This document shows, piece after piece, positions 35,241 through 47,018 of a stretch of 64,000 nucleotides of DNA. A program made the position numbers and the translations under genes. Origin of the DNA: Hortaea werneckii (taxonomy: Eukaryota; Ascomycota; Dothideomycetes; Mycosphaerellales; Teratosphaeriaceae). How positions within the stretch are numbered: position 1 is the first letter of the stretch; every line of letters starts with the position of its first letter. The stretch spans positions 558,001 to 622,000 of the forward strand of contig JBAOKB010000074.1 in assembly GCA_037044905.1 (NCBI GenBank), read 5' to 3'. The notes beneath the pieces were generated by a model. The model saw nothing but the letters and a program-made list of their open reading frames with translations. It made no database searches and had not been told where the DNA came from.

Positions 35241-35630
35241 CATAGAAACAGCAGATGTAATGTGAGATGAAGCAATGGATATGCATGATGATTACGGGAA
35301 ATGGATTGCTTCTATGGCCTAGATAGTCTGTGATATACGAATATACGAGTAATTCGTTTCGAGTGAAGTCCAAGCTCGTAGAATCTCCGTACCAAGGCCT
35401 CGGACGCCGGGCATCCGACTGGCGACGTCATCCGTTAAGACCGCGAGCGCCAATCCAAGCGTCGTCAGGCACCCATCAATCCCATCCACTGCCTCCATCA
35501 ATGCGCCGATAGCAATCCACGGACGCCTGGAGCGTCAAATCCGTCGCGAAGAGATAGCCATACACCTCCTCCATCGCCATCGTAGCATAAAGGTATCTGG
35601 CATCGCTGGAGAAGCCACATCCCCGCTGCA
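35241..35630. other. Intergenic region
   Basis: About 390 bp; 3' flank of the surface-protein gene and promoter of the TVP38-type gene. Nothing else recognised. Confidence 0.5.
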
Positions 35631-36804
35631 ATGGCCGGCACCGACACCACCACCACCTACTCCGACACCGCCCGCGCTCTCGCCTCCCAGTACGACGACG
35701 ACGATGACCAACCCATATCCCCGAACCGCCACAGCATCAGCCCCTCCTGGCAGCGCAGGTCATCCTCCCAGCGCCCAGACCAGCGACCGCGATGGATGCA
35801 GAGCGCCGAGAACCTCCAGAACAAGGGCCTGCGCCTCTGGTTCCACTTCACGCCTCTCCAGCGCGCCGGCATCGTCCTGCTGAACCTGGTGCTCTTCGTC
35901 CTGACAGTCCTCGCCCTGGTCTACAACGAGCGCATCCTGACGTACTTTGCGCCGGCGGCGGAACGATGGCGGGAGATGTCCGCGGGCTGGGTGATCCTAT
36001 GGCTCATGACCTTTTTCGTCTCCTTCCCGCCTATGATCGGGTACTCGACGTGCGTGACGATTGGCGGGTTCGTGTTTGGGATGAAAGGGTGGTTCATCCT
36101 GGCTTCGGCGACGATTGTGGGCTCCACGTGCAGCTTCATCGTGAGCAAGACGCTGCTGAAGGGTTATGTTTCGCGGATAGCGGAGCAGAATAAACGGTTT
36201 GCGGCGTTGAGTTTGGTCTTGAAGCATGATGGGTTGAAGCTGCTGATTATGATGCGGCTCTGTCCTTTGCCCGTACAGCTTTTCGAACGGGGCGATCTCG
36301 ACCATCCCTACGGTCACATGGCAGAATTTTGCCCTGGCTACTGCGATCGCGTCGCCGAAACTGCTTCTGCATATCTTTGTTGGGAGTCGGTTAGGTGATA
36401 TTGCAGAGAATGGCGATAAGATGGACGGCAAGACCAAGGCTGTAAGCTATATCAGCATCCTTATCGGTATGATCGCTGGTGCACTTACGGGGTATTTCAT
36501 CTACAGCCGGACAAAAGTACGGGCTCGCGAGTTGGAGGCTGAGGAAGCGGAGGCTGCCCAGCATGGTGGGAGGAGAAGCGAAAGCGGGAACGAATACAAC
36601 GACGATCCGAATGAGCGGAGAGCGATCAATGCGCTGAGAAGGGATGACGATGTGAGCTTGCACACGACCTACGAAGACGATCTGGAAGGTGGCAGGCCGG
36701 GGTATAGCGACGACTTCACCGACGACGAGGACGCTCAAGAGCGTGATGTTTTCGATGAAGGGGATGGCGCTAGCGAGCCTCCGGACGAGGACGACAAGCG
36801 ATAG
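35631..36804 (+). CDS. TVP38/TMEM64-type (VTT/SNARE-associated) Golgi membrane protein, one frame break
   Basis: Polytopic membrane protein of the DedA/VTT superfamily, in yeast a late-Golgi TVP38 protein. ATG 35631. The cytosolic N-terminus is Ser/Asp/Gln-rich. Membrane segments follow: AGIVLLNLVLFVLTVLALVYN, VILWLMTFFVSFPPMIGYST and WFILASATIVGSTCSFIVS. The VTT signature is GGFVFGMKGW ... RLCPLP, which should continue with YSFSNGAISTIPTV but does so only in the next frame. The switch is at 36271-36276, where CCCGTACAGC looks like CCCTACAGC with one extra G. After the break come FALATAIASPKLLLHIFVG, a last helix (AVSYISILIGMIAGALTGYF) and a long acidic tail to TAG at 36802-36804. VTT proteins are linked to lipid scrambling. 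The exact paralog is not resolved. Confidence 0.9.
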
Positions 36805-37267
36805 TTTCCTTTTGATGAGTGGAAGCTTGGGTTTGTATTAGCGATAGGATAAGGTCCTAGAGCTTCTGGGCTTGTAGGCTTAGCGGCATTACCTCGTATA
36901 GACAGTGCTTGGAATAGAGAACGTTTGCATGAGCGCGCATTCAGCGATATGATTCTGCCAATGACGTGTGACCGCTCGCTGCACAGCATTACCGCTTACA
37001 GTGTTTCGCAGAAGACACAATGCTGATGATGGCCGTCAGGCACATAGGACCAGGTCAACGCAAAGGCAGTCAAGTCATTAAGAGTGGTATTGATTCCAAA
37101 AACTATAACAAAACAGGCCCCAAAGCCATTTCTCACGCTATGCACTGAGCAAACAAACAAAGATCATGCATGATAGAAGCCCTAGCCTGAACAAGCAAAA
37201 CTTTCAAACGTGATCATGAAGGGAAAGGCCCCATTACGTGTCATTACAATCTGCTTTCCAAACATCT
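36805..37267. other. Convergent intergenic region
   Basis: About 460 bp between two facing stop codons. No other feature recognised. Confidence 0.5.
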
Positions 37268-39064
37268 TTAGCCGCCTCTCTTACTCCATTCTAGGCTGCT
37301 CAACAAACCTTCCAAGGCGTTCTCCAGCACAAGTCCCGGCTCCTGTCGCTTCTTCACCAACTCTCCAAGCCGCTTCTCCATCACCTGCCGTCCGTTGTAC
37401 GTCTGCCAGACGTAATGCGGGCGCTTTATTCACGACCTCCCACGCGACAAGGTTGCCTGTAATCTTCGTAAGATCTTCCTGCTTCCTTCGCCAAACCTCA
37501 TCGGAACGGACATGGATGCCAGATGAGATGACGACGAGCGGGGTATCCGTCGCCTGGATGGTGCGGGCGGATGCGACCTCGGATTTCGTCAGCGAGTCCG
37601 CTACCAGGTTTTCCTGCAGCTGTGCTTTGATAAACCGGCCCCCTTGGTAAGCTTCACGGCCATAGACGCGGTCTTCACGTGTACGGCCTTTGAACAGCGC
37701 TCCGCCGATCCGCTGGATACCGAGTGGGCTGATGATTCCCCAGGCCCAGAGCAGGAAGCCACGGCTAGGATTGGCGATGCGATACAGGAGATCTTCGTGG
37801 AGAGGATCGACGAGCATGATGCCCACCACATTCCTAAAGTTTCGCGCTGAAAAGATGCGTGAGACGACGCTGCCATAGCCAGAGGAGACGAGGATCCATG
37901 GGCCTTCTTCGCCAGCTTTGGCGAGAGCCTCCGCGAGGTTGTCGGCGGACATGCCGGCGCTGTGAGGCGAGGGCGCGTTGTCAGACCAGGCGTACCGGGA
38001 CGATCCCAATAGCAGTACCGGTCGATGGTACCATTCTTATACGCGGCGTACGCCCAGTGCTCAAAATCGTATTCAAGCGGGTCTTCGCCTGCTTCAAGGA
38101 GAATAGTGGGTACCCTGGTACCGTTGACCTCTGGCTGGCCAATACAGGCGAGATGGACCTCGTACTTTGTCACCATCGACGTAGTAGCGTTCGCCATCCA
38201 TCTCCAAGGTTGCATCGCGAGCGCGCAGGACAAGAGTTGCGGTCATGAGGACGGTGATGATAATGTAGACGACAAGAATGACGGTGGCGACGAGAACCTC
38301 AAGCCATTCCTTCAAAGTGCGACGCGTCTCAGGACGGCCAGTCAGACGCTCCTCTTCTTCCTTCTTGCCCCAGGTGACCACGCGATCAGTCATGATGCAC
38401 CATCCGCTGATGAAGATAGCCCAGACCAAGCTTGCTATGCCTGGCGGGCCCTCTTCGTTCCTCAGCCTTGCCACGCTGACAATGATGATCAGGTCGATGA
38501 GCAGGACAATGCCGACGATGCCCTGACATATGCGCATGGCCAGTGATGGCGCGTTGAAGAAGAGCAAGCTGCATAGCAATAGACCAAGGGTCAGGCAGGA
38601 GTAGGAGAAGTCGAAGAAGCCGCTGCCGCGGGTGTTGAGGCCTGGTGGTGAGACGAAGATGCTGACGAGTAGCAGCACCCACCAGAGGAACGTGAGGGCC
38701 AGGAACAGGAAAGTGAAGAATCGGAGAAAGCGTACGGTCCAGAGATTGTAAGGGGAAACCTAAGAGATCAGGGCATGTCAGCCGGCCGCATTTTGTTGAT
38801 ATCGCTGGCCACCACTGCCCCCATCTCACGTGTCACAGGTAATGCATAGTCTCAACTTACAGCAGGGTCATCTGGGTCGAGATAGCCGTCGGCGTGCGGT
38901 GGGCGATTGTTCGCCGGCAGCAGGCGGTCTCGCTCTGTTGGCTCCCGACTCCTACTGCCACCCGATCGCCGTGACGGTGGTGGCATGTCTCCGGTGTGTG
39001 ACTCGTCGTCTTCTGCACCCTCCTGTGTCCCGTTCTGTTTCTTCCGTGATCCCCACAAGGACAT
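37268..39064 (-). CDS. Membrane-anchored alpha/beta-hydrolase-fold protein, three frame breaks
   Basis: ATG 39062-39064. Exon 1 is 38861-39064, a 101-nt intron is 38760-38860 (GTAAGT...TCTTAG), exon 2 is 37268-38759. After a polar leader there are several membrane helices (FLALTFLWWVLLLVSIFV, LGLLLCSLLFF, IVGIVLLIDLIIIVSV, then VLVATVILVVYIIITVLM). A hydrolase-like lumenal or extracellular domain follows: IGQPEVNGTRVPTILLEAG, PWILVSSGYGSVVSRIFS (a G-x-S-x-x nucleophile-elbow-like region) and GIMLVDPLHEDLLYR. Frame changes occur at 38166-38168 (extra A), 37995-37998 (missing G) and 37419-37421 (extra C). With the last shift the protein continues through VWQTYNGRQVMEKRL to TAA at 37268-37270. 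The substrate is unknown. Similar membrane hydrolases occur across filamentous ascomycetes, but I cannot name an ortholog. Confidence 0.8.
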
Positions 39065-40051
39065 GGTCGTTGCACCCTGCTTCAAAACAACAACGTCGCC
39101 CGCTTGTCTGAGTTGCTAGTATCCTTCTTCAATGAATTACGACCCCAGGTGAACAACGCCGGCTCAATGCGACGCAGTGGAGCAGGAAACAAGGTCGATG
39201 GGAAAGGTGGTCGTGGCTAAGATGAGGCTGGTATTTCAGATATGATGCATCCTCTCTGCTGCCTTGCTTTCATCCTCCGTCCCGCTCACGCACGGCAGAA
39301 GCTCCAGAAGATCGACGACGAGATGCGGGTTGGAACGTCATTTGTGGCACGAGCTTCGGCTGCGATCTGTGGCGCTCGGCGCTAGCGAAACTCCAACTTC
39401 ACAAGGGGAAAGCGCGAATGATACCTTGATGATGGAATCAAACGGAATCATGGTGGTAGACTTTCCCGCCCTCTTGGTCAGCCGGAAGCCTTCCGCTGGC
39501 AAATAGCAGCAAGTAGAAAGGCGGTTGGCTCGTCGCTCTCCACGCTCTTAAGTGCTAGTCTCCTGTACGAGACAGACGTTGCATGTGGTGTACATAGTAC
39601 ATACATGTCCACGCAGTCAACCGCAGTGATGATCTGCGATGTGATATGGGCCAGCAGTCAGATCCGCAGCCACTGTGGCGGTTGAGAACCAACCATCTGG
39701 GTTGGCGCTAGTTTGCCTTAGGCAGGCACGCAGCGGCTGCTTCTCTCCAGCTGCGCCCGTCAAAGTTACTAAGGTAGTGTACTATGTAGGCGGCCTGCGT
39801 GCTATGGCAGCATAGAGCGTTGTAACAGGAGGCTATATACAGGCGCTTTGGATCTGAAGAAAAAGAACAAAATTGCAGAAAAGAGAAAGCACATAAGTGA
39901 CGTTGCATTGACATGTGAAAGCGCCCCTTAATCTGCTCCAAAGTCTCACCCACCTCGAGTCTTCCACGCATCCTGCACGCCATCCCGGTGTCAGATGATA
40001 TCCCATCACACAACCTCGCTGCAGGCTGAAAGCTACCCATAGCTACACAAC
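39065..40051. other. Divergent intergenic/promoter region
   Basis: About 990 bp between the membrane hydrolase and PPE1 starts. No gene or structural RNA recognised. Confidence 0.5.
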
Positions 40052-41260
40052 ATGTCCGACCTCTTCAGGCAAAGCGTCAATCAAAATCAGCCACCGCCTA
40101 CACAGCAATCATCAGAGACTCAAGCACCGGCTGCATCCGCACGGCCCAAACCAAAGCCCATAGGTACCCCAGGACCCCTTCCTGATCACGACGGATCCTC
40201 CTCAGATTCCTCGGCCAGCTCAGCGGATTCTGCTGCTTCCATCAACACCATCCGACCAAGCTCGCGGGAACAGGTGGCTCCTCCGACGCACTGGACAAAC
40301 TATTTCGCGCAAGAACTATACCTCGACCATGCCGACCCAGCCCAGAGCGCCAAGGCGCAGTATCACGTCTACCTGACTCCACCTACAGACGTACAGAAAG
40401 GGCCGCTATTCATTTGCCACCATGGAGCCGGAGCTAGCGGACTAAGCTTTGCCATTTTCGCACAAGAAGTGCTGAAGAAGATCCCTGGGGCTGGCATCCT
40501 CTCCCTCGAAGCGAGGGCGCATGGCTCTATCGTAGCCAAGCAAGACAATGAGCAGGAAGAGATCGTCGACTTCAGTCTCCCAACCCTAACACAAGACGCC
40601 CTGAACATGATCAAGCTTACGCAAGCTACGATGAATTGGCCTACAATCCCGCCCTCCGTCCTGGTCGGCCACAGTTTAGGCGGCGCAATCTGCACCCAAC
40701 TCGCCGTCGACTTCGCCCTAGGCACCCAGATCATCGGGTACGCCGTCATCGACGTGGTTGAAGGCTCCGCCATCGAAGCCCTGCAACACATGCGCACCTA
40801 CCTCTCCAGCCGGCCCAAAATGTTCGGCTCGGTCGACGAAGCGATCCAATGGCACCTGCGCTCCCGCACGGTCCGCGATAAACGGAGCGCCGAAGCCTCC
40901 GTCCCTTCGCTTCTCATCCAGACCCCCTTGGGGAAGTATACCTGGCGGACTGATCTCAACGCCACTGCTCCATGGTGGGAAGACTGGTTCAAGGGCATGT
41001 CGGAGAAGTTCCTGAAGGGGAGAGGGGCGAAGCTGCTGATCCTGGCGGGCACGGATCGGTTGGACAAGGATCTCATGATCGGGCAGATGCAAGGGAAGTT
41101 CCAATTGCAGGTTATTCCCGAAGCAGGACATTTTGTGCAGGAGGATGTGCCGGAGAAGGCGGCGCAGCTGCTGGTGGAGTTTTTCAAGAGGAACGATCGA
41201 GGCGCGTTGGTCTTGCCACCTAAGGTTAGCGATCTTATTGCTCAGGGTAAGAAGGTGTGA
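40052..41260 (+). CDS. PPE1: Protein phosphatase methylesterase 1
   Basis: Removes the C-terminal methyl ester from the catalytic subunit of PP2A-type phosphatases, countering the PPM1-type methyltransferase. Single exon, 402 codons, ATG 40052, stop TGA 41258-41260. A Ser/Pro-rich N-terminus precedes the alpha/beta-hydrolase domain: YLDHADPAQ, the oxyanion segment CHHGAGASGLSF, LSLEARAHG, the nucleophile elbow VLVGHSLGGA (Ser in GHSLGG near 40675), VVEGSAIEALQHM, and the catalytic His in PEAGHFVQEDVPEKAA. Length and motif order match PME-1/PPE1. The reading frame is intact. Confidence 0.96.
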   Translation: MSDLFRQSVNQNQPPPTQQSSETQAPAASARPKPKPIGTPGPLPDHDGSSSDSSASSADSAASINTIRPSSREQVAPPTHWTNYFAQELYLDHADPAQSAKAQYHVYLTPPTDVQKGPLFICHHGAGASGLSFAIFAQEVLKKIPGAGILSLEARAHGSIVAKQDNEQEEIVDFSLPTLTQDALNMIKLTQATMNWPTIPPSVLVGHSLGGAICTQLAVDFALGTQIIGYAVIDVVEGSAIEALQHMRTYLSSRPKMFGSVDEAIQWHLRSRTVRDKRSAEASVPSLLIQTPLGKYTWRTDLNATAPWWEDWFKGMSEKFLKGRGAKLLILAGTDRLDKDLMIGQMQGKFQLQVIPEAGHFVQEDVPEKAAQLLVEFFKRNDRGALVLPPKVSDLIAQGKKV

Positions 41261-41497
41261 GGTCGAGGGACATGGACGGGTAGGTTTCAATGATGGTCAG
41301 TGGCAAACGCCGCCATGCACGCGAAGTGGGTGGGTGTAGGACGTCACATTAACACGTGCTCTCACATCCCATGGGTGGATTCTTGTGAGCTAAGTGATAT
41401 TGGGACCGCCATCTTCAAGCATTGCATTGTTGTACAGGGGTATCAGAATGACGAACCGCACGTTCTCCCTGATTAGTCGATACTATCACAATTCTCT

Positions 41498-42510
41498 TCA
41501 TTCTCCATCACCGTTTACATCCGCCTCGTCGCCCTGCTGATCCTCAGCTGTTCCTTCTTTACCTTTTCGCTTTCTCTTCCTCTTCCTCTGGGCATCTCCT
41601 CCACCCTCACCACCGCCTTCTCCCACCGCAACCTCAGCCGACATGGCCTTCTCAGCAACCTGTGGATCTTGCTTTGTAGCTTTGCGGATCGCAGACCTTT
41701 CGTCCTCAAGCTCTCTTGATGCCGTCTTCTTCTGCTTAGTCTGCTCGACTTCCTTCTTACTCTTCTTCATACTCAAGGGATTCGGACCCTTAGGACCCTT
41801 CGCCTTCTTCTTCTTCGGCTGTGACTGACTCTGACCCTCTCCAGCAGCAGCGTTCGTCTCCTTCTCCTTCATAGCCTTCGCTCTCTCCGGCGCATCCTCG
41901 CCCAGCTCCTCCTCATCCTCCCGTTTCCTCTTCACACCCCCACTCGCCGGCCTCTGTCCCCTCAACCCTGCTTGATCTTCCCCTTCTCATCCGCATCCCG
42001 GACCTCCTCAGTCCGATCCGCCATCGGCTCCAGAATCATCACGCTCCGGTTGATATACACGAGCGGCACACCGGCCACTTTCCGCAACCGGGCCCGGAGG
42101 GCCGGAGCCTGCGTCGCGACGACGTACCGATGCTTGTTCGTCCCGCTGTCCTTGGGATCCACCATGCTGAGGATACAGTCGCCTTCGTCCAGCGGCTCGG
42201 GGAGCTCATGGTGTCCGCAGCGGCGGCGCTCGGCTGTTTTGGCCACTTCGATCCATTCGTCTTTCTGCCGCTTGTCGGCCTCGGTTTCCGCTTTCCAGTT
42301 GTAGAGGTGCCGGATGCAGCATTGGCTTATTAGCGGCTTGATCTCGCCGTGCAGGGTCTGTGAGAGCATGTGGCCGAGTCGCATCTTGAACCGCGAGGCA
42401 TCGCGGATGATGGCGCTGTCGAGGAGGACTTGGTAGGGTTCCCGATGGCCGAAGTGTAGGGCATATTGGTGCATGAGTTTGCGGTACTGCTTGGAGCGTT
42501 TACCGCGCAT
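41498..42510 (-). CDS. UTP23: UTP23-like rRNA-processing PIN-domain protein (one frame break)
   Basis: Small-subunit processome factor of the FCF1/UTP23 family, nucleolar. ATG 42508-42510. The start MRGKRSKQYRKLMHQYALHFG is the family's hallmark. The PIN-like domain continues with REPYQVLLDSAIIRDASRFK and TLHGEIKPLISQCCIRHLYN. Then come ERRRCGH, giving the Cys/His set of the UTP23 zinc site, and VVDPK-like MVDPKDSGTNKHRYVVATQ. It ends with VPLVYINRSVMILEPMA. The C-terminal tail is very basic and is read in the next frame from about 41964-41968, where GGG appears shortened to GG. Without this shift the protein would stop right after KIKQG at 41962. The full product would be about 337 residues with a Lys/Arg-rich RNA-binding tail. 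Confidence 0.93.
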
Positions 42511-42924
42511 TGTGGCGATATATTCGCAGGCGTGTTGCCTGGTTGTGAATTGGTGTAGGACAGAGAAAGGTTTGTTGGAAAGATTGTACGACAGCTCTAC
42601 GGGTTGCCCTTCTCAGCTTCCGAAAAGTTCAGCGAGGCGCCCAGCAGAGATCAGATAAGATCGGATTGATTCCGGCTGGAGGTTAAGCTTTGCGGGGAAA
42701 GGCAGCGGGAGCGGAGCTTGTCACGGCGGCGGGACGATAACCATTCCAATAATGAGACGTAAGGGTCGCTTTGTTTTTTTGCATGATGCGCTCGAGACAT
42801 CCTTATTGATCAATTTCAATGTCTTATATGCTTGCATGCGGCTGATTAGACATAGGAGGGGAGAGCATCGCGATAGGTAGCCGTTGTCCTCGAATGAACT
42901 TGTCCACCCCGATCGCCGTGCAAC
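42511..42924. other. Divergent promoter region
   Basis: About 410 bp between UTP23 and the DUF726 gene; includes a T-rich run near 42771-42781. Nothing else recognised. Confidence 0.5.
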
Positions 42925-45900
42925 ATGGCAGCGGACAACTCTACCGATGACCCTGGAGGCGCAACGACAGAATCATCTCAGCATAAGCCCGCCGATGCTG
43001 TGTCGGAGCCCAAATCTGCTGTGACGCGCGAGAAGAACGATGCGCCCGCAGTCGATCCATCGGAGCCTGATGAGTTTGGTTTACCGGCCAAGCAGCCTAG
43101 ACGACGAGGATACTCGCTACAAGAATTGGAGAACCCGAAACAAGCACGGCCTAATGAGCTCAAAGCCGCCGTGGAGGAGGGACAGGAAGGCCGTCAACAT
43201 GACGCCGATAAACCATCCACGAGCGAGGAGCGTGGGGCGAAGGGCAAGGAAGTCGATAAGCCCAGTGCGGAAGGAGCGGCACAGCGACCAGGTCAGGAGG
43301 ACGACGGCAAGGATATGGAGAAGAAGAAAGATGAGCTTCCGCCTGCAGATGTGACGCCCCAGAAGCCATCAGCGGGAGCACCTCAGAATGGTCGCACATG
43401 CAGCTTGCGCCTCACTCTGAACCTGCCGACAACAAAACCAACGAAGAAGATCTTCAGTGGCAGGACATGCCTGCCCTCGCCGAACATCGTATCTACGATG
43501 ACTGGGGCAAGGTTCTTGCCAAGTCTTACGACGAAGCCGCGGAGGATGATTATGGGTACTCTGGCCTTGGCGGCGCAGGGAAAGGCTACACCCGTGTGCA
43601 GGTCGACGACGACGCTCAGAGCGCGACGAGTATGGACGAGCATACTGCTTATCTGTTCAAGGACGGTGGAATGGCGCAAAACACCCTGCTTGACGAGGAA
43701 GGGGACGAAGAAGCGAGAGACGTGGTGGGCCAAATGGATACAACCAAGAATTTGCTCACTGAAGCGCAGAAATTTGCTTACGTCGGTGTTGTTAGATTAG
43801 CGATTAATGAGATGGTAGCCTTCGCCGAGAGTCTCGAGCGGACGAAGGGCACTAAGAAATTGGTTGACATAATGGCTGAGGGCACGAAGATGTGGGGCCA
43901 GAAGATGATGGTGCGATTGTACTCGCACATGGACGTGAGTGAGCAAGAGCAAGTCATGTTGGAACAGCTTGCCGAGCACGGTGTACGGGCAGATGACCTA
44001 ACGCCAGCACTGATGGCGAATGCGAGGGTCAAAAATCCGCAGGGCGGATATAGCACTAATGGAAGCAAAGAGAACCTCGATTCTGGAAGACAATCGAGTG
44101 CGGGCGTGAGATCCTCAACCACGAGTGTCCGAGAAAGTAAAACGAACACGCCCGCCACCAACTCAGGCGCTGGAACTCCCAGCCTGTCGTCAGACCCTGG
44201 AACGCCTCAGCTTCCAGAAGAAGACCCTGCTGAGCCACCTCCCGCGTATGAGGAACAGACGGCCGAAGGATTAACCCCTCAATCCCCTTCTGAGCTGAAA
44301 GAGAAAGACATCGACCTCGACATCCGTTGGACTGTCCTCTGTGACCTTTTCCTTCTACTAGTAGCCGATTCAGTATACGATGCCCGGTCCAGAACTCTGC
44401 TAGAAAAGATTGGCGCAGCTCTGTCCGTGCCCTGGCAGGAAATATGCAGGTTCGAAAAACGAGTCACGGATGCATTAGAGATGCAGCAGGAAGCCGAGAA
44501 GGAAAATTGGAATGAAGAAGATCATCTCAAGGCCCGCGAGAAGAAGAGTCGAAATAAGAGATTGATGGTTATGGGCCTTTGTACTGTGGGCGGCGGGCTG
44601 GTAATAGGCCTCAGCGCCGGCATGCTGGCTCCGGTGATTGGTGGAGGCTTAGCGGCCGGTTTCACTGGTCTCGGTATAGCAGGTACTAGCGGATTCCTTG
44701 GTGGTACAGGTGCTGCGGCCCTGATCGGTACTACTGGTACGCTTATCGGCGGTGGCATTGGTATGAAAGGTGCCAGCAGAAGAACTGGCGCTGTCAAGAC
44801 TTTCGAATACCGGCCTTTGTACAACAACAAGCGTGTGAACCTTATCGTTACGGTGGCGGGTTGGATGACGGGCAAAGTGGATGATGTCCGTCTGCCTTTC
44901 TCGACTGTTGATCCGATCATGGGCGATATCTACTCGTTGAACTGGGAGCCAGAGATGTTGCAGTCTACAGGTCAAACTGTTCAGATCCTCGGGACGGAAG
45001 CCTTGGCGCAGACGATTCAGAGCGTGCTTGGCGCCACCTTCTTCAGCGCCCTCGTAGCAGGCTTATCGCTCCCGCTTATCTTGACGAAGCTCTCTTACCT
45101 GGTGGACAATCCGTGGGCCGTGTCCTTGGCGAGAGCAGATGCGACAGGTCTTGTCCTCGCGGACAGCTTGATCGATCGGAACCTAGGTATCAGGCCCATC
45201 ACCCTAGTAGGGTTTTCCTTAGGCTCCCGCGTCATCTTTAGCTGTCTGAAGGAGTTGGCACGCCGCGGCGCTATGGGCTTAGTACAGAACGTGTACATGT
45301 TCGGCTCGCCCGTGGTAGTGAAAGAGACGAGTGGATTCGTGCTCGTGCCGTAGTGTCTGGTCGATTTGTGAACGGATATGCGGTCAACGACTGGATTTTG
45401 GCTTACTTGTTCCGCGCCACATCTGGAGGCATCATGCGTGTTGCCGGCCTCAAATCCGTTGAGGTGCCGGGCATAGAAAACCATGACATTACCGAGAACG
45501 TACCCGGGCATATGGCTTACCGTGGAATGATGCCGACACTGCTGCACGAGGTTGGATGGAGCGTCGAGAGCGTCGAGTTCACCGAGATTGAGGATCCAGA
45601 CCCTGAAAATCATGAGCAGAGGCAGCGGGAGCTAATCAAGGAGATTGAGGAGGCTAGACGCGAGGCAGAGGCTAAGCCGGAGAAGAAAGGACTCAAGGCT
45701 TTCTTCTCCCGGAAAAAGGGAGCAAAAAAGCGAGAATGGGAGACCTATGACGAGAGAAACCAGCAAAGCGTGAAGGCGCTGCATGGAGAGAACGCGGAGG
45801 AAAGTGAGAAGATGGCGGCGGAGAATAGCACTGTAATGTTTGATGTGGATGCCATACGGCGAGAAGCTCTGCAATTGGCGGTAGCAGGTGGCGATATCAA

Positions 45901-46438
45901 TGAGATCAAGCAGCATTTGCAGGTCAAGGAGATCGAGAGCACCCTGCCGGCATTGAAGATCGAGTCGCCCAAGCATAGCGGTCCGCCTAGTGGCGCGTCG
46001 ACGCCAGCTTTGCAGCGTGCGCAAACCCACGATGGGAGTGGAAATAACAGCACTTTCGCCAAAGCCGACGGAGCCAATGGACACCACGCGACCACCCCTT
46101 CGAAAAAGACGAACGACTACGATTATGGAGGCGATGACAATTATGACGATGATTCTGAAATTACGATGTCTTTCGAGACGCCTGATAGACAAGCCAATGG
46201 CAGCGGCGGCGGTAGCAGCCATGACGCGTGGGAAGAGCCAGGGAACAAGGCTTCTTGGGATACGCTCCCCACCCGCAGTACGCCTAATGAACGGCCTCCG
46301 CTGAAGAGCGTACAGACTGGCCCGGCGCTCGGATCAACGCAGCAGCAGGATACTAAGACCGTGGCGGGGGAGAAGAATCCTTGGGCTGAGGATGAGGAGT
46401 TTGGGAAGGAGAAGGAGATGGAGTTGTCTTTCGAGTAA
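42925..46438 (+). CDS. DUF726 (TMCO4/MIL1-type) lipase-like membrane protein, two frame breaks
   Basis: ATG 42925, end TAA 46436-46438, about 1,170 residues. An acidic, Lys/Glu-rich N-terminal region of about 150 residues leads into the DUF726 part: LTEAQKFAYVGVVRLAINEM, WTVLCDLFLLLVADSVYDARS and VPWQEICRFE. A Gly/Ala-rich membrane block follows (MVMGLCTVGGGLVIGLSAGM ... IGGGLAAGFTGLGIAG), then VNLIVTVAGWM, and the nucleophile elbow GFSLGS near 45211 (Ser in GxSxG). In the next frame it continues with GRFVNGYAVNDWILAYLFR, the conserved end of the domain, and then a long charged tail. Breaks: between about 43330 and 43400 (exact base unclear) and at 45329-45331 (a missing A). Yeast MIL1 and human TMCO4 belong here; a lipase or membrane-transport role is proposed for the family. 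Confidence 0.92.
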
Positions 46439-47018
46439 CTCGACTACGGAGAGGGGGCTTCAGACAGCAGGTGACGGATGTCTAAATTCTCCTATATTTG
46501 TGAACGTCCTTGTTATCATGGCTCTTACACATACAAACGCTCTACGCGTTTGAAGGGGAAGGATCTGGGAACGGAGTTTACGTTTTTGCTTTGCAGGTCT
46601 TCAGCTTTGCGTAGATAGCGACGAGCTTGGGATAGAGTCGCGCACAGAGCACACGCGCACGATACATGATACACATCAATTCAAATTGGTCAATAAAGTC
46701 TTCCTACATCCTGTACATAATGTGGTGCCTGCATTAGTAGAGAAGTTCAGATCAGCATGTCACGTGCCTAAGGCAGTTCCCACATGCAACGGGCTTCGGG
46801 AAAACCAGACTTCATGACGTCTACTTTGCTGCAGGAACGGGGCAACTCTAATGGCCGAGTCCTATTCTCAACGATCATCAATATGTCAGCAATACCGACA
46901 TGCATTGGATCGGTATAAGCTTTCAGGACGCATAAAGTAGGTATATTTCTCAGGCTGTCTTCCTTTATCTCTCACACTTAACCTCTCGGTAAGCTCACCA
47001 AGCAGCTCACGTACCGCC
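46439..47018. other. Intergenic region
   Basis: About 580 bp; 3' flank of the DUF726 gene and promoter of the monooxygenase. Nothing else recognised. Confidence 0.5.

Noticed and set aside
43330..43400. Separate small gene for the first 150 codons of the DUF726 gene
   Set aside because: Both frames carry the same charged composition across the switch, and the DUF726 domain has no better start downstream; one gene with a one-base break is simpler.
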